Assembly (NCBI GenBank): GCA_029268595.1
Contig: JAJUGB010000006.1
Coordinates: 1 to 40,824 of the forward strand
DNA: 40,824 nt
From: Alcaligenaceae bacterium
GTDB taxonomy: Bacteria; Pseudomonadota; Gammaproteobacteria; Burkholderiales; Burkholderiaceae_B
Direction: 5' to 3'
This document shows, in pieces, positions 1 to 8,481 of this stretch. The notes under the pieces are model-generated. The model was not told where the DNA came from. It did no database searches and worked only from the letters and a program-made list of their open reading frames with translations. Made by a program: the position numbers and the translations under genes. Numbering within the stretch: the first letter of the stretch is position 1; each line of letters opens with the position of its first letter.

Positions 1-66
1 GCGCTTGCCGACGAATTGGAGCAATACGGCATGAAGGTGCTGGTTCAGGCCGACATCAAAAAGTAA
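1..66 (+). CDS. C-terminal tail of an unidentified protein (5' partial)
   Basis: The first 66 bases read in frame 1 as 21 residues (ALADELEQYG, then MKVLVQADIKK) followed by TAA. There is no start inside the window, so this is the end of a gene that begins to the left. The fragment is too short to assign to a family. It lies 119 bases before an oxygenase-type ferredoxin reductase on the same strand. It could therefore be the terminal component the reductase serves, but that is inference from position only. Confidence 0.55.
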   Translation, partial: ALADELEQYGMKVLVQADIKK

Positions 67-185
67 TTGAATCAAAATCGCTGGCAAGCACCGAAGCAAA
101 TCACGGAAGTCGGCCAGACCGAGAAGTCGCCCAGGCAAAAAGTGTCCGCATGGGCGGCACGGCGGCACACCCCAAGGAGGAGCTC

Positions 186-1202
186 ATGTCGAGTAAGGTC
201 CAAATCGCTGAAACAAATGATGTGTTTGAAGCGGCCGCCGACGAGACTATCTTGGCCGCGGCAACGCGGGCCGGAGTCAGCCTGCCCCATGAGTGCACTT
301 TTGGCGGCTGCGGCACTTGCCGGGTAAAGCTGCGTGAGGGCAAGGTGCGCTACGAGGAGTTTCCCATGGCGCTGTCCGAAGCAGACGAACAGGCCGGTTT
401 CGCTTTGGCCTGCCAGGCGCACGCGCTAAGCGACCTCATCATTGAGCCCACCGCCGGTAAGCTCACATTTCCCCCAACCGTCACCGTCTCGGCAAAAGTG
501 ACGGAAATCCGCAGCTTGACTCAAGACATCACCCATTTGACGCTCAGGCTGCCCGACGATGCGCCGCTCGCGTATCGGCCCGGCCAGTACATGAACATCG
601 TCCTTCCTGACGGCTCCACTCGCAGCTTCTCAATGGCCTCCGCCGCTTTGCCGGACAACCAGGTGGATTTCCATATTCGACACGTTCAAGGCGGGTATTT
701 CACCGGCGAGACACTGCCCCGGCTGACCTCGGCCGATACGCTTCTCGTGCAAATCCCGCTGGGCACGTTTTGCTATCGCGCTGACGACTGGCGTCCGATG
801 ATTTTGGCAGCCACCGGCACCGGCATAGCGCCCTTGAAAGCCATATTGGAATCCCTGCTGGACGACGACGACTGCCCGCCCGTCAGCCTTTACTGGGGCA
901 TGCGTACACAAGCCGACCTTTACCTGACGCACCTTGTTGAGTCCTGGCGCGACCGGCTCTACGACTTTCATTTCATACCCGTACTTTCGCGCGCAGACGA
1001 CACATGGACGGGCCGGCGCGGATACGTACAGGACGCTATTGTCCAGGACTACGACGACCTCTCCGAGCACGCGTTCTATTTATGCGGGGCGCCACGAATG
1101 ATCGATGCAGCCAAGCATATGTTCACCGAGCGGGGTGCGCAGTTGGATTACTTCTATTCCGACAGCTTCACCTTTCAGCACTCTGCTGCCGTCGCCATTT
1201 AG
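186..1202 (+). CDS. Oxygenase-type ferredoxin-NAD(P)H reductase (2Fe-2S, FAD, NAD)
   Basis: This 338-residue protein would move electrons from NAD(P)H through FAD to a 2Fe-2S centre and on to an oxygenase or a separate ferredoxin. The N-terminal plant-type ferredoxin domain has ligands C37, C42, C45 and C76. The FAD-binding motif RSFS lies at 146-149 after RPGQY. The nucleotide-binding motif ATGTGIAP is at 209-216 and CGAP at 300-303. Length and domain order match BenC and phenol-hydroxylase-type reductases. An upstream in-frame ATG at 150 is less likely, because AAGGAGG at about 174-180 sits correctly for the ATG at 186. The gene is followed after 13 bases by a ferredoxin gene, so they are probably co-transcribed. 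The substrate pathway cannot be named from the sequence. Confidence 0.9.
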   Translation: MSSKVQIAETNDVFEAAADETILAAATRAGVSLPHECTFGGCGTCRVKLREGKVRYEEFPMALSEADEQAGFALACQAHALSDLIIEPTAGKLTFPPTVTVSAKVTEIRSLTQDITHLTLRLPDDAPLAYRPGQYMNIVLPDGSTRSFSMASAALPDNQVDFHIRHVQGGYFTGETLPRLTSADTLLVQIPLGTFCYRADDWRPMILAATGTGIAPLKAILESLLDDDDCPPVSLYWGMRTQADLYLTHLVESWRDRLYDFHFIPVLSRADDTWTGRRGYVQDAIVQDYDDLSEHAFYLCGAPRMIDAAKHMFTERGAQLDYFYSDSFTFQHSAAVAI

Positions 1203-1215
1203 CGGAATCCAAGCC

Positions 1216-1530
1216 ATGCCTACTGTCACGTTTCACAAAGCCGGACAAGTGCATACCGGGGTAGTCAAAGACAACACCAACCTGGTTGTGCGAGCAGGAG
1301 TAAAAGACTTCCCCTACCCCAATCTCTCTTATAAGTGCGGCATGGGGAAATGCGCCACCTGCGCTTGCCGGGTGCTTGCGGGAGCCGAGCACCTGCCTGC
1401 GCCCAACTGGAAAGAAAAAAAACAACTGGGCGAAAAGATCAGCGAGGGATATAGGCTGGTATGCCAGCTATGGATTACCCACGACATCGAACTGACTCAA
1501 GACGTGGCGCCCATAGCGCAGCCGGCCTGA
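1216..1530 (+). CDS. Plant-type 2Fe-2S ferredoxin
   Basis: A 104-residue soluble ferredoxin. The cluster ligands are C41, C46, C49 and C83 in the plant-type CX4CX2C...C pattern, with an extra Cys at 51. The spacing GMGK between the first two Cys and the LVCQLW context around the last are typical of oxygenase-partner ferredoxins. The start at ATG 1216 follows the reductase stop by 13 bases. The reading frame stays open further upstream, but that would overlap the reductase. It probably carries electrons in the same chain as the reductase before it and the larger ferredoxin after it. The terminal acceptor is unknown. Confidence 0.88.
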   Translation: MPTVTFHKAGQVHTGVVKDNTNLVVRAGVKDFPYPNLSYKCGMGKCATCACRVLAGAEHLPAPNWKEKKQLGEKISEGYRLVCQLWITHDIELTQDVAPIAQPA

Positions 1531-1554
1531 AGAAACGGCTGACGGAACCTGCTT

Positions 1555-2190
1555 ATGTACATCATCCTGACCAGTAAGCCCGGACAGTACCGCTCACTAG
1601 CGGATAACGACACGGTGGTGGTGGAAGCTTATGACTACCTTTTCTACGGGCGTCTTAAAGCGGTCTACGAGGTGGCGCGCTTGCACGACGGGACAGCAGT
1701 ACGCATCACGGAAACCGATCCGCCTTATGTCAGCAACGACATTCCCCTTAAGTTTCTGGACAAATTCGATACATTGGAAGCGGCCCGCGCCGAGCTAGAA
1801 CAGCTCATCCGTTATGGCAATCTGGATGCACGCCTTCAACGTCGCGATACAGCCGACACAGCAGAACAACCCGCGATGGTCGAAATCACGTTTGTCAGCA
1901 ATAACGACAAACAGGTGCGCGTGCCCAAAAATAGCAATTTGCTGCGCGTTTCCATCAAAGAGCAAGGGGGCATTCCGTTCAAGTGCGGCGGTGGCCTATG
2001 CGGCACTTGCAAATGCCTGATCGAAGAAGGCCGGGAACATACCGATGACATCAAGCCCAAAGAGCGCCGCCACCTGACCCCTTCCGATTTCGAAGCCGGC
2101 TATCGGATGGCATGCCAGACCTTTGTTAATGGAAACATCAAGGTATCTTGGCAGCCTCGCGACAAGCAAGGTAACCACCACCGCGGCTAA
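1555..2190 (+). CDS. Two-domain protein: unknown N-terminal domain plus 2Fe-2S ferredoxin
   Basis: A 211-residue protein. Residues 1 to about 100 form a domain I do not recognise. It has no Cys and is rich in aromatic and charged residues, for example VEAYDYLFYGR near 23-33. Residues 108-200 are a plant-type ferredoxin with ligands C144, C149, C152 and C187. The gene starts 24 bases after the small ferredoxin on the same strand, so the cluster encodes three 2Fe-2S proteins in a row. The N-terminal domain may dock to a specific partner or bind a substrate, but that is speculation. An internal ATG at residue 108 could in principle give the ferredoxin domain alone. Confidence 0.8.
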   Translation: MYIILTSKPGQYRSLADNDTVVVEAYDYLFYGRLKAVYEVARLHDGTAVRITETDPPYVSNDIPLKFLDKFDTLEAARAELEQLIRYGNLDARLQRRDTADTAEQPAMVEITFVSNNDKQVRVPKNSNLLRVSIKEQGGIPFKCGGGLCGTCKCLIEEGREHTDDIKPKERRHLTPSDFEAGYRMACQTFVNGNIKVSWQPRDKQGNHHRG

Positions 2191-2203
2191 GCAGGACGCT
2201 CGA

Positions 2204-2710
2204 CTATGCAGGACGAGCGAACGGCGCAGCAATCAGATCGGTGACGCCAAAGTCGTAGCCCAGTTGAGACATCAGCGTGGTTACCTGCCCGCGATGGTGC
2301 GTCTGATGGTTGAACACGTGAAGCAATATCGTCCCCCGCGACATCGTCATTTCCTTCTGAGAGGTGAAAGAGGTATAGGTGATAAGCTCGTCCAGCGATT
2401 CTGGTCCATTAGCATCGACAACCGCCTCAAGTCCGGCGTCAGTCAGGCCGCGCTCGCGCCGCAGTTCCGGAAATTCAGCATACAGCTCTTGATTAAGAGC
2501 AGTGACGGCAAAAGGCTGCCCCGTCAGCCGGCTTAACCAAATGCGGTCGGCCAGGAGGATGTGATTCAGCGTTTGATGGACGCTACCAAAAAACGCTTTC
2601 ATGTCCCTTTTGCGCTCCTCATCCGGCATGCTGGCGCAGACCTCGTACAGCTTCTCGTTCATCCAGCGGTTGTAGCCGGCCATTGTCTTCATCATGGTCA
2701 ATCCGTTCAT
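2204..2710 (-). CDS. DinB-family putative metal-binding protein
   Basis: A 168-residue four-helix DinB/YfiT-like protein. The expected metal-binding histidines are H50 (in HQTLNH), H135 and H139 (in HVFNHQTHHRGQ). Family members bind a divalent metal. Some are thiol S-transferases, but most have no assigned activity. I chose the ATG at 2710 because the domain begins there (KTMAGYNRWMNEKL). The frame stays open to 2821, but the extra residues look non-coding. The gene converges with the ferredoxin gene, 13 bases between stops, and diverges from the amidase. It is thus inserted on the opposite strand in the catabolic cluster, and its role there is unclear. Confidence 0.85.
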   Translation of the reverse strand: MNGLTMMKTMAGYNRWMNEKLYEVCASMPDEERKRDMKAFFGSVHQTLNHILLADRIWLSRLTGQPFAVTALNQELYAEFPELRRERGLTDAGLEAVVDANGPESLDELITYTSFTSQKEMTMSRGTILLHVFNHQTHHRGQVTTLMSQLGYDFGVTDLIAAPFARPA

Positions 2711-2869
2711 GGTCACCCGATTCCCTCGCTTTGGCACTTTCCAATGGTCCAGCACTTGCCCGTGCTCCTTTTTAAAAGAAAGTTGAATTGGCGCCAAGAG
2801 AGAATCGCCATCGCCGCCCAACGGGGAAAACCCTTGTGTCGGGATCCTTGCCTTGAATCAGCCAGGGCA

Positions 2870-2893
2870 AACAGCTTTAATCAGGAAGCTGTT
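2870..2893. promoter_or_regulatory. Inverted repeat upstream of the amidase, candidate operator
   Basis: Perfect 8-base arms AACAGCTT (2870-2877) and AAGCTGTT (2886-2893) flank an 8-base spacer. It lies 50 bases before the amidase ATG, in the divergent region shared with the DinB gene. The size suits a dimeric repressor or activator site. A hairpin in the mRNA leader is the alternative. No candidate regulator gene is adjacent. Confidence 0.4.
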
Positions 2894-2943
2894 CTTTAGT
2901 CAGCCGCCCGCGGCTGCGCTCTCACAACCACAAGGAGGAAGAC

Positions 2944-4443
2944 ATGGCGTTTACATTTCCGGATCAATTCGGGCTGAGATACCTGGGCGAAGAGCTTGGC
3001 ATGGAACTGACCGAGTCAGAGGCCGACAGTTATCACGAGTTCCTTAGCGCCTTAACCCCCGCATTTCGAATGATCGAGAAACTTCCGGATATGGCGCCCG
3101 AAGTCAAATACCCTCGCACGCCTGGCTACCGCCCCGAAGGGGAGGACAACCCGCATAACGCCTGGTACTACAAGACCAGCATCAAGGGTGCGCCTCAGGG
3201 CAAACTGCAGGGAAAACGCATTGCCGTCAAAGATAACGTGCTGGTGGCTGGAGTGCCCTTAACCAACGGCGCATCAATACTTGAAGGCTATGTGCCCGAG
3301 ACGGACGCCACGATTGTCACTCGCATGCTCGATGCCGGCGCCGAAATCGCCGGCAAGTCCGTATGCGAATACCTATGCTTTGCCACCAATAGCGCGACTG
3401 CCAACACCGGTCCGGTCGACAATCCACGAGCACCCGGCCACACCACGGGCGGATCCAGTAACGGCAGTGCTGCGCTTGTCGCTGCTCACGAAGTCGACAT
3501 GGCCATTGGGGCGGACCAAGCCGGATCCATTCGCATGCCGGCGTCCTTTTGCGGCCTTGTGGGCCACAAACCCACCTATGGCTTGGTTCCCTATACGGGC
3601 GTATTGGGCATCGAGTACTCCTTCGACCACGTAGGCCCCATGGCCGATACCGTGCACGAATGCGCCCTGCTGCTCGAGGTCATTGCCGGCGACGACGGCG
3701 TCGATGGCCGACAAAAGGGGGTGCGCACCCAAGCTTACACAGAGGTTCTTGGCAAGGGAATAAAAGGTTTGCGGATAGGCGTCGTGCAGGAAGGCTTTGG
3801 ACGGCCAGAGTCTGAAGAAGGCGTCGACCGAACGGTACGCGAGGCGGCCAAGCGTCTGCAAGATCTGGGCGCCACCGTGGAAGAAATATCCATCCCGTGG
3901 CACAACATCGGCTCTGCACTGTGGCTGCCTATAGGTATAGAAGGCTCGTATCACAATATGGTGCATGGCCACGGCGTCACCTATGGCGTCAATGCGGCTT
4001 ATTCGCTTTCCTTCATGCGGGCCTTTGCCGGCTGGAAGCAACAGGCAAACGAACTGGCTCCCACCATCAAGGGTACGTTGCTTTCTGGCGAAGTGCTTCA
4101 CCGCCATGGCGGGCGCCTGTATGCCAAGGCGCGCAACCTGGTACGCCGGCTGCGCGCCGAATACGACGCCTGGCTGGATAAGTACGATGTGCTTATTATG
4201 CCGACCACGCCGATGACAGCCACCAAGCTGGTGTCAGAATACGCATCACCCAAAGAGGTGCTGGAGGCCAGCTGGGGACCTCTCAACAATACCTGCCCCT
4301 TCGACCTGACAGGCCATCCAGCCATTTCTGTGTGCTGCGGAATTTCCGACGACAAGCCGGTCGGGTTGATGATTATTGGCCGCCACTTTGAAGACGCCAC
4401 GGTGTTTCAGGTGGCGGATGTGGCGCATCAAGAGCAAGGTTGA
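2944..4443 (+). CDS. Amidase signature family amidohydrolase
   Basis: A 499-residue amidase that would hydrolyse a carboxamide to the acid and ammonia. The family's Ser-cisSer-Lys triad is visible as K96 (RIAVKDN), S171 in GGSSNGS, and nucleophile S195 in AGSIRMPAS. The length is typical of stand-alone catabolic amidases, not the GatA subunit, and no gatB or gatC is near. The start at ATG 2944 has AAGGAGGA four bases upstream, a very strong ribosome site. There is no signal peptide, so it should be cytoplasmic. Its proximity to the redox cluster suggests one nitrogen-containing aromatic or amide substrate pathway. That is inference, and the DinB gene interrupts the strand. Confidence 0.9.
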   Translation: MAFTFPDQFGLRYLGEELGMELTESEADSYHEFLSALTPAFRMIEKLPDMAPEVKYPRTPGYRPEGEDNPHNAWYYKTSIKGAPQGKLQGKRIAVKDNVLVAGVPLTNGASILEGYVPETDATIVTRMLDAGAEIAGKSVCEYLCFATNSATANTGPVDNPRAPGHTTGGSSNGSAALVAAHEVDMAIGADQAGSIRMPASFCGLVGHKPTYGLVPYTGVLGIEYSFDHVGPMADTVHECALLLEVIAGDDGVDGRQKGVRTQAYTEVLGKGIKGLRIGVVQEGFGRPESEEGVDRTVREAAKRLQDLGATVEEISIPWHNIGSALWLPIGIEGSYHNMVHGHGVTYGVNAAYSLSFMRAFAGWKQQANELAPTIKGTLLSGEVLHRHGGRLYAKARNLVRRLRAEYDAWLDKYDVLIMPTTPMTATKLVSEYASPKEVLEASWGPLNNTCPFDLTGHPAISVCCGISDDKPVGLMIIGRHFEDATVFQVADVAHQEQG

Positions 4444-4450
4444 TAGCAGC

Positions 4451-4475
4451 GGGCTGGCTACAAGGGGGCCAGCCC
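4451..4475 (+). terminator. GC-rich hairpin after the amidase, candidate terminator
   Basis: An 8-base perfect stem, GGGCTGGC (4451-4458) with GCCAGCCC (4468-4475), begins 8 bases after the amidase stop. There is no clear T tract, so it may be a weak or Rho-assisted terminator. Confidence 0.45.
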
Positions 4476-4576
4476 CGTCGATCCAATTCTCATAAAGTTG
4501 TGGTGCTGATAGACTTGGGAAGCTGCATACGACAGCAGCGACAAGAATCGTCCCGCTACAACTCAACCTCCCCACC

Positions 4577-5698
4577 ATGCCCAAGCTTTTGCATACGGCC
4601 GACTGGCAAATCGGCCGCCAGTACGGTCGATTTGCCCCCGAGGACGCGGCCATCCTTGCGGAGGCACGCTTTTCTACCGTAGAGCGCATTGCCGCGCTGG
4701 CCACCCATGAACTGGTCGATGCAGTCCTCGTCGCCGGCGACGTCTTCGACGCCCAGACCGTTTCCGACCGGACGATACGGCGGCTGTTTAACGCCTTGCA
4801 AGCCTACTCCGGTCCCTGGGTCATGATCCCCGGCAACCACGATGCAGCATTAGCGGAAAGCGTCTGGAGTCGAGCACAGCGTCTTTCTGCCATTCCATCG
4901 AATGTGCACGTTCTCTTGCAAGCAGGAGTACACGAATTCACCGAGCTGCGCATGGCTGTACTGTCAGCCCCCTTGACCCAACGCCAAACCCATCACGACC
5001 TCACTGCGTGGTTCGATAGCGCCGAGACCTCGCCGGGTCTGTTCCGTGTCGGCCTCGCCCACGGCAGCGTACAGGGCCTTTTGGCTGACGAAATCGACTC
5101 ATCCAACCCCATCGCGCCTGATCGGGCCCGCAGCGCTCGTCTCGACTACCTGGCACTGGGCGATTGGCATGGCCTGAAGCGCATCGATGAGCGTACTTGG
5201 TACAGCGGCACACCGGAACAAGAGCGCTTCAAGGACAACGGCGCGGGCCAGGTTCTACTAGTTGAACTTGCAGGCAACGGGGAGACACCCGCTGTGGAGC
5301 CTCGGCCCATCACGCAGTATGAGTGGCAAAGCTGGGAGGAGTCCCTGACGGTCGCATCGGACGTGGACGTTTTGATTCAAGGCCTGGAGCGATTGCCGGC
5401 AAACACAGTTTTGCAGCTTGCGCTTTCCGGAGAAATCGACCTTGCCGCACAGAACGAGCTGCAACAAGCACTTTCGGTCGCGCAAGGCCGCTGTCGCAGT
5501 ATAGAGGTCGATATGGCCGAGCTACGCCTCGTGCCTACTGACGAGGACATTGCCGCCTTACGCGCTGACGGCTATCTGGGCGAGGTGCTGGCCGAACTGC
5601 ACGAGCGCCAGCAGGGCCCGGATGCGGAGACGGCGCGCGATGCGCTGGCCATCTTGGCCGGCATGCTGCGCGACAAGCAGCCAATGGAAAAATCATGA
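4577..5698 (+). CDS. SbcD/YhaO-like metallophosphoesterase, DNA repair nuclease subunit
   Basis: A 373-residue calcineurin-type phosphoesterase of the SbcD/Mre11/YhaO group. The metal motifs appear in order: H6 and D9 in HTADWQIG, GDVFD at 54-58, GNHD at 86-89, H162 in AHGS and the GDWHG motif at 195-199. The family's usual final motif is G-x-H-x, so GDWHG is close to standard. After about residue 270 comes a capping region with no obvious motif. Its stop overlaps the start of the ATPase gene in ATGA at 5695-5698, so the two are translationally coupled. Family knowledge suggests exo- or endonuclease activity on DNA ends. This is the YhaO-type branch rather than canonical SbcD, and I give no symbol. 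Confidence 0.88.
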   Translation: MPKLLHTADWQIGRQYGRFAPEDAAILAEARFSTVERIAALATHELVDAVLVAGDVFDAQTVSDRTIRRLFNALQAYSGPWVMIPGNHDAALAESVWSRAQRLSAIPSNVHVLLQAGVHEFTELRMAVLSAPLTQRQTHHDLTAWFDSAETSPGLFRVGLAHGSVQGLLADEIDSSNPIAPDRARSARLDYLALGDWHGLKRIDERTWYSGTPEQERFKDNGAGQVLLVELAGNGETPAVEPRPITQYEWQSWEESLTVASDVDVLIQGLERLPANTVLQLALSGEIDLAAQNELQQALSVAQGRCRSIEVDMAELRLVPTDEDIAALRADGYLGEVLAELHERQQGPDAETARDALAILAGMLRDKQPMEKS

Positions 5699-8343
5699 AG
5701 TTACGTCGATTGCGCATAGAACAGTTTCGCCAGTTTCGCGACCCTCTCGAAATTCGCAGCCTCGACGGGGGCATCAACTTGTTCGTGGGCCCGAACGAGT
5801 CGGGCAAAAGCACTGTCGTTCGTGCTATACGCGCCGCCTTTTTCGAACGCTCCCGCTCCAGCAGCGTGGACGATCTCCAGCCCTGGGGTGACTCTTCGGC
5901 GGCGCCCAGCGTGCAGCTGGAGTTCGAATGGCAAGGTAAAGCATGGAAGCTCAGTAAAAGCTTTCTGAAAACCAAGCGGTGCGACTTGGAAGTCGCCGGC
6001 CAGGTCACCAGCGGCGAGGAGGCCGAAGGGCTGCTTGCCGATCTGCTGGGTTATCAGTTCTCGGGCCGAGGGGCCAGCAAAGCCGAGCACTGGGGCATTC
6101 CGGGCTTGCTATGGATAGAGCAAGGGACGGGGCAGGATATTCATGGCCCCGTTACCTACGCGGGCAGCTACCTGAAATCGGTACTGGGAGAAAGCTTGGG
6201 CGAAGTCGCCAGCAGCGCCGGGGACGAGCTGATTACGCAAGTAGAACGGGAACGTGCTGTGTTGTTGACGGCGGGTGGCCGCCCGACCGGCGACTATGCC
6301 AAAGCGAATCAGCTACTGACGGAGACGAAGGACCGTCTGCACGAGCTTGACACCGCAATCACACACTATCGCCAGCAAGTGGATCGCTTGGGCGAGCTGC
6401 GCAAACAGCAGGAGCAAGACGCCTCCAAACCTTGGCGAAGCTACCGGGAGCAGGCCACTCAAGCGCAGGAACGGCTCGCCGAGGTGCAACGATGGGAGCT
6501 TGATCAACAGCGGGAAGAGAAGGAACTGCAAGACTGCTTGAAGAGCCAGGAGCTCTGTCGCGACCAACTGGCGCACTTTGCCAAGCAGCAAGAAGATCTC
6601 GCCCAGCGATCACGAGAAAAGCAGCGGGCCGAGCGCGCATTGGGCGAAATACAGGCTCGGCGCACGGCCATCGAGGATCAGCTGGCCAAAGCGCAACAGC
6701 TCTATCAGCAAGCAGAGACCGCACTGAAGGCGGCCCGCCAGACCGAGCAGCGCCGCACGCTTGAGCGTGAATCGATCCAGCTGAGCCGCGAGATGGGCGA
6801 ACTGGCAGACCATTTGGGCAAGTCGCGCGAGCTTCAACAGCAACTTTTGAGGCGCCGGGCTCAACTGCAAGCGATCCGCATCGACGCAGCTTCTTTGAAG
6901 CGCCTGCAAGCTCTATACAGGCAACTCGACGAGCTTGAGATACAAGGACAGTCCGTTGCCACGCGCTTGGAGTTTGACTTCGAACCGGGAAAGAGCCTGC
7001 TCCTGGGCGATGAGAATTTAACTGGACACGGGCAACGTCTATTACTCGAGCCCGTCGAGCTGAACATCCCGGACGTGGGCCGCTTACGAATTCAGCCCGG
7101 AGGCGAAGACACCGGCGACCTCGCCCGCCGTCGCCAGGCGGCGCAAGACAGCTTGAACGCGTTGCTGGCGGAGCTGAAGGTGGCAAGCTTGAGCGAGGCC
7201 GAGACCCTTGTCGAAAACCGTCGTACCCTGGAAGAAGACCTGAGACGGGACGAGCTGGTGTTGTCGACTCTCGCGCCCAGGGGCGTCGAGGACCTTGCCT
7301 CTCGTCTTGATCTTTGCCGGCAACGACAACAAGAACTAAGCAGCCAGTTGACAGCCCTGCCTGCCGCAGGTTCGGACGACACAAGCGTGACGGCCGCCGA
7401 AAGCCGATTGAAGGCCGCCGGCCTGCAACTCAAGGAGGCAGAACAGTCAAACGCTCAGTTCGAAAGAGAATTAAGCCTGGCCCACCAGGCGATGTTGAGC
7501 GCAGACGAAGAGTGGCAAAAGCTGCACAATGCCTTGCAAGATGGGACGCGGCAACAGCGCGAGCGAGAATTGAACGGTCAGCTGGTCGCGTTGCGCGCCA
7601 GCCAGGCAGCGCTCGAAGCGTCGGTGGACGAGCGCAAGCGTCGTATTGCAGCTGCCAATCCGGGCTTCCTGCGCCAAGACATAGAACGCTACACGCGCAC
7701 GGCCGATGCCATGGAGCAGGACGCGCAAAGGCGAGAACTGGAGCTTGCCAGCCTCCAAAGCCGGCTGGATGCCCTGGGCGCCGACGGGCTCGAAGAGCGT
7801 CGCGCAGAACTGGCACAGGAGATGGACGCTCTCGCTCGCCGCTGCAAGGAATACGACCGGCGTGCCGGCGCCCTTAACCTACTGCTGGAACTCTTGAAGG
7901 CCAAGCGGCAAGAGCTAACCCGCCGAATCCAGGCGCCGCTGCAACGCCATCTCAATCATTACCTGCAACTGCTCTTTCCCGAAGCGCGCCTGCACGTCAA
8001 CGAAGACCTGATCCCCGAGCTACTGGAGCGGGCCGAGAACGGTGCTTCCACCCATGCCGACTTCAGCAGCCTGAGTTTTGGCGCACGTGAACAAATGAGC
8101 TTGATCAGCCGTCTGGCCTACGCAGACCTGTTGAAAGAGGCAGGCCGACCCACTTTGCTCATCCTGGATGACGCGCTAGTGCACAGCGATGAATACCGCC
8201 GCACGCAAATGAAGCGCATATTGTTTGACGCCGCGCAGCGACATCAAATTCTTCTATTTACCTGCCATCCCGAAAACTGGCACGACCTTGGCGTCGCGCC
8301 GCATCACATGCAGTCGCTGAAGATGAATGGCGCCGCGGGCTAA
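5695..8343 (+). CDS. SbcC/YhaN-like SMC-type ATPase partner
   Basis: An 882-residue ABC/SMC-type ATPase. Walker A is GPNESGKST at 32-40, the signature-like LSFGAREQ is at about 793-800, and Walker B LLILDDALV is at 821-829. Between the head halves lie long Gln/Glu/Arg-rich coiled-coil segments, roughly 210-410 and 475-770. At about 415-475 the coil is broken by a short beta-rich stretch (VELNIPDVGRLRI). I find no CxxC zinc hook there or elsewhere in the coils. SbcC and Rad50 normally dimerise through that hook, so this branch probably joins by another means. It shares an operon with the upstream phosphoesterase, and the pair most likely forms a DNA-end-processing complex. Confidence 0.88.
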   Translation: MKLRRLRIEQFRQFRDPLEIRSLDGGINLFVGPNESGKSTVVRAIRAAFFERSRSSSVDDLQPWGDSSAAPSVQLEFEWQGKAWKLSKSFLKTKRCDLEVAGQVTSGEEAEGLLADLLGYQFSGRGASKAEHWGIPGLLWIEQGTGQDIHGPVTYAGSYLKSVLGESLGEVASSAGDELITQVERERAVLLTAGGRPTGDYAKANQLLTETKDRLHELDTAITHYRQQVDRLGELRKQQEQDASKPWRSYREQATQAQERLAEVQRWELDQQREEKELQDCLKSQELCRDQLAHFAKQQEDLAQRSREKQRAERALGEIQARRTAIEDQLAKAQQLYQQAETALKAARQTEQRRTLERESIQLSREMGELADHLGKSRELQQQLLRRRAQLQAIRIDAASLKRLQALYRQLDELEIQGQSVATRLEFDFEPGKSLLLGDENLTGHGQRLLLEPVELNIPDVGRLRIQPGGEDTGDLARRRQAAQDSLNALLAELKVASLSEAETLVENRRTLEEDLRRDELVLSTLAPRGVEDLASRLDLCRQRQQELSSQLTALPAAGSDDTSVTAAESRLKAAGLQLKEAEQSNAQFERELSLAHQAMLSADEEWQKLHNALQDGTRQQRERELNGQLVALRASQAALEASVDERKRRIAAANPGFLRQDIERYTRTADAMEQDAQRRELELASLQSRLDALGADGLEERRAELAQEMDALARRCKEYDRRAGALNLLLELLKAKRQELTRRIQAPLQRHLNHYLQLLFPEARLHVNEDLIPELLERAENGASTHADFSSLSFGAREQMSLISRLAYADLLKEAGRPTLLILDDALVHSDEYRRTQMKRILFDAAQRHQILLFTCHPENWHDLGVAPHHMQSLKMNGAAG

Positions 8344-8414
8344 TGGGAAAGGAGCAGCGCCGTTCTCATAAATTCCTCGGGGGACACTGCCAAATCTTGC
8401 CGTCGTAGCCGAGC

Positions 8415-8432
8415 CGGGCTCTTCGCCCGTTT
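8415..8432 (+). terminator. Hairpin in the convergent gap after the ATPase
   Basis: The stem CGGGC/GCCCG (8415-8419 and 8425-8429) has a TCTTC loop and is followed by TTT. A second small stem, GAGGT/ACCTC, lies at 8446-8460. Both are in the 138-base gap between the converging ATPase and YaiI-like genes, where terminators are expected. Confidence 0.4.
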
Positions 8433-8481
8433 GCTCAGAAGGAATGAGGTCTTGCACCTCTTAACTGTAAGGAAGCCCGTC

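Noticed and set aside
630-1070. Long minus-strand open frame opposite the reductase gene
   Set aside because: It is a shadow of the reductase coding sequence with no recognisable protein features.
2711-2821. N-terminal extension of the DinB gene
   Set aside because: The extra residues do not look like a DinB protein, and the ATG at 2710 fits the domain start.
6359-7384. Long minus-strand open frame opposite the SbcC-like ATPase
   Set aside because: Its Arg/Pro/Ser-rich composition is typical of an antisense shadow of a coiled-coil gene.
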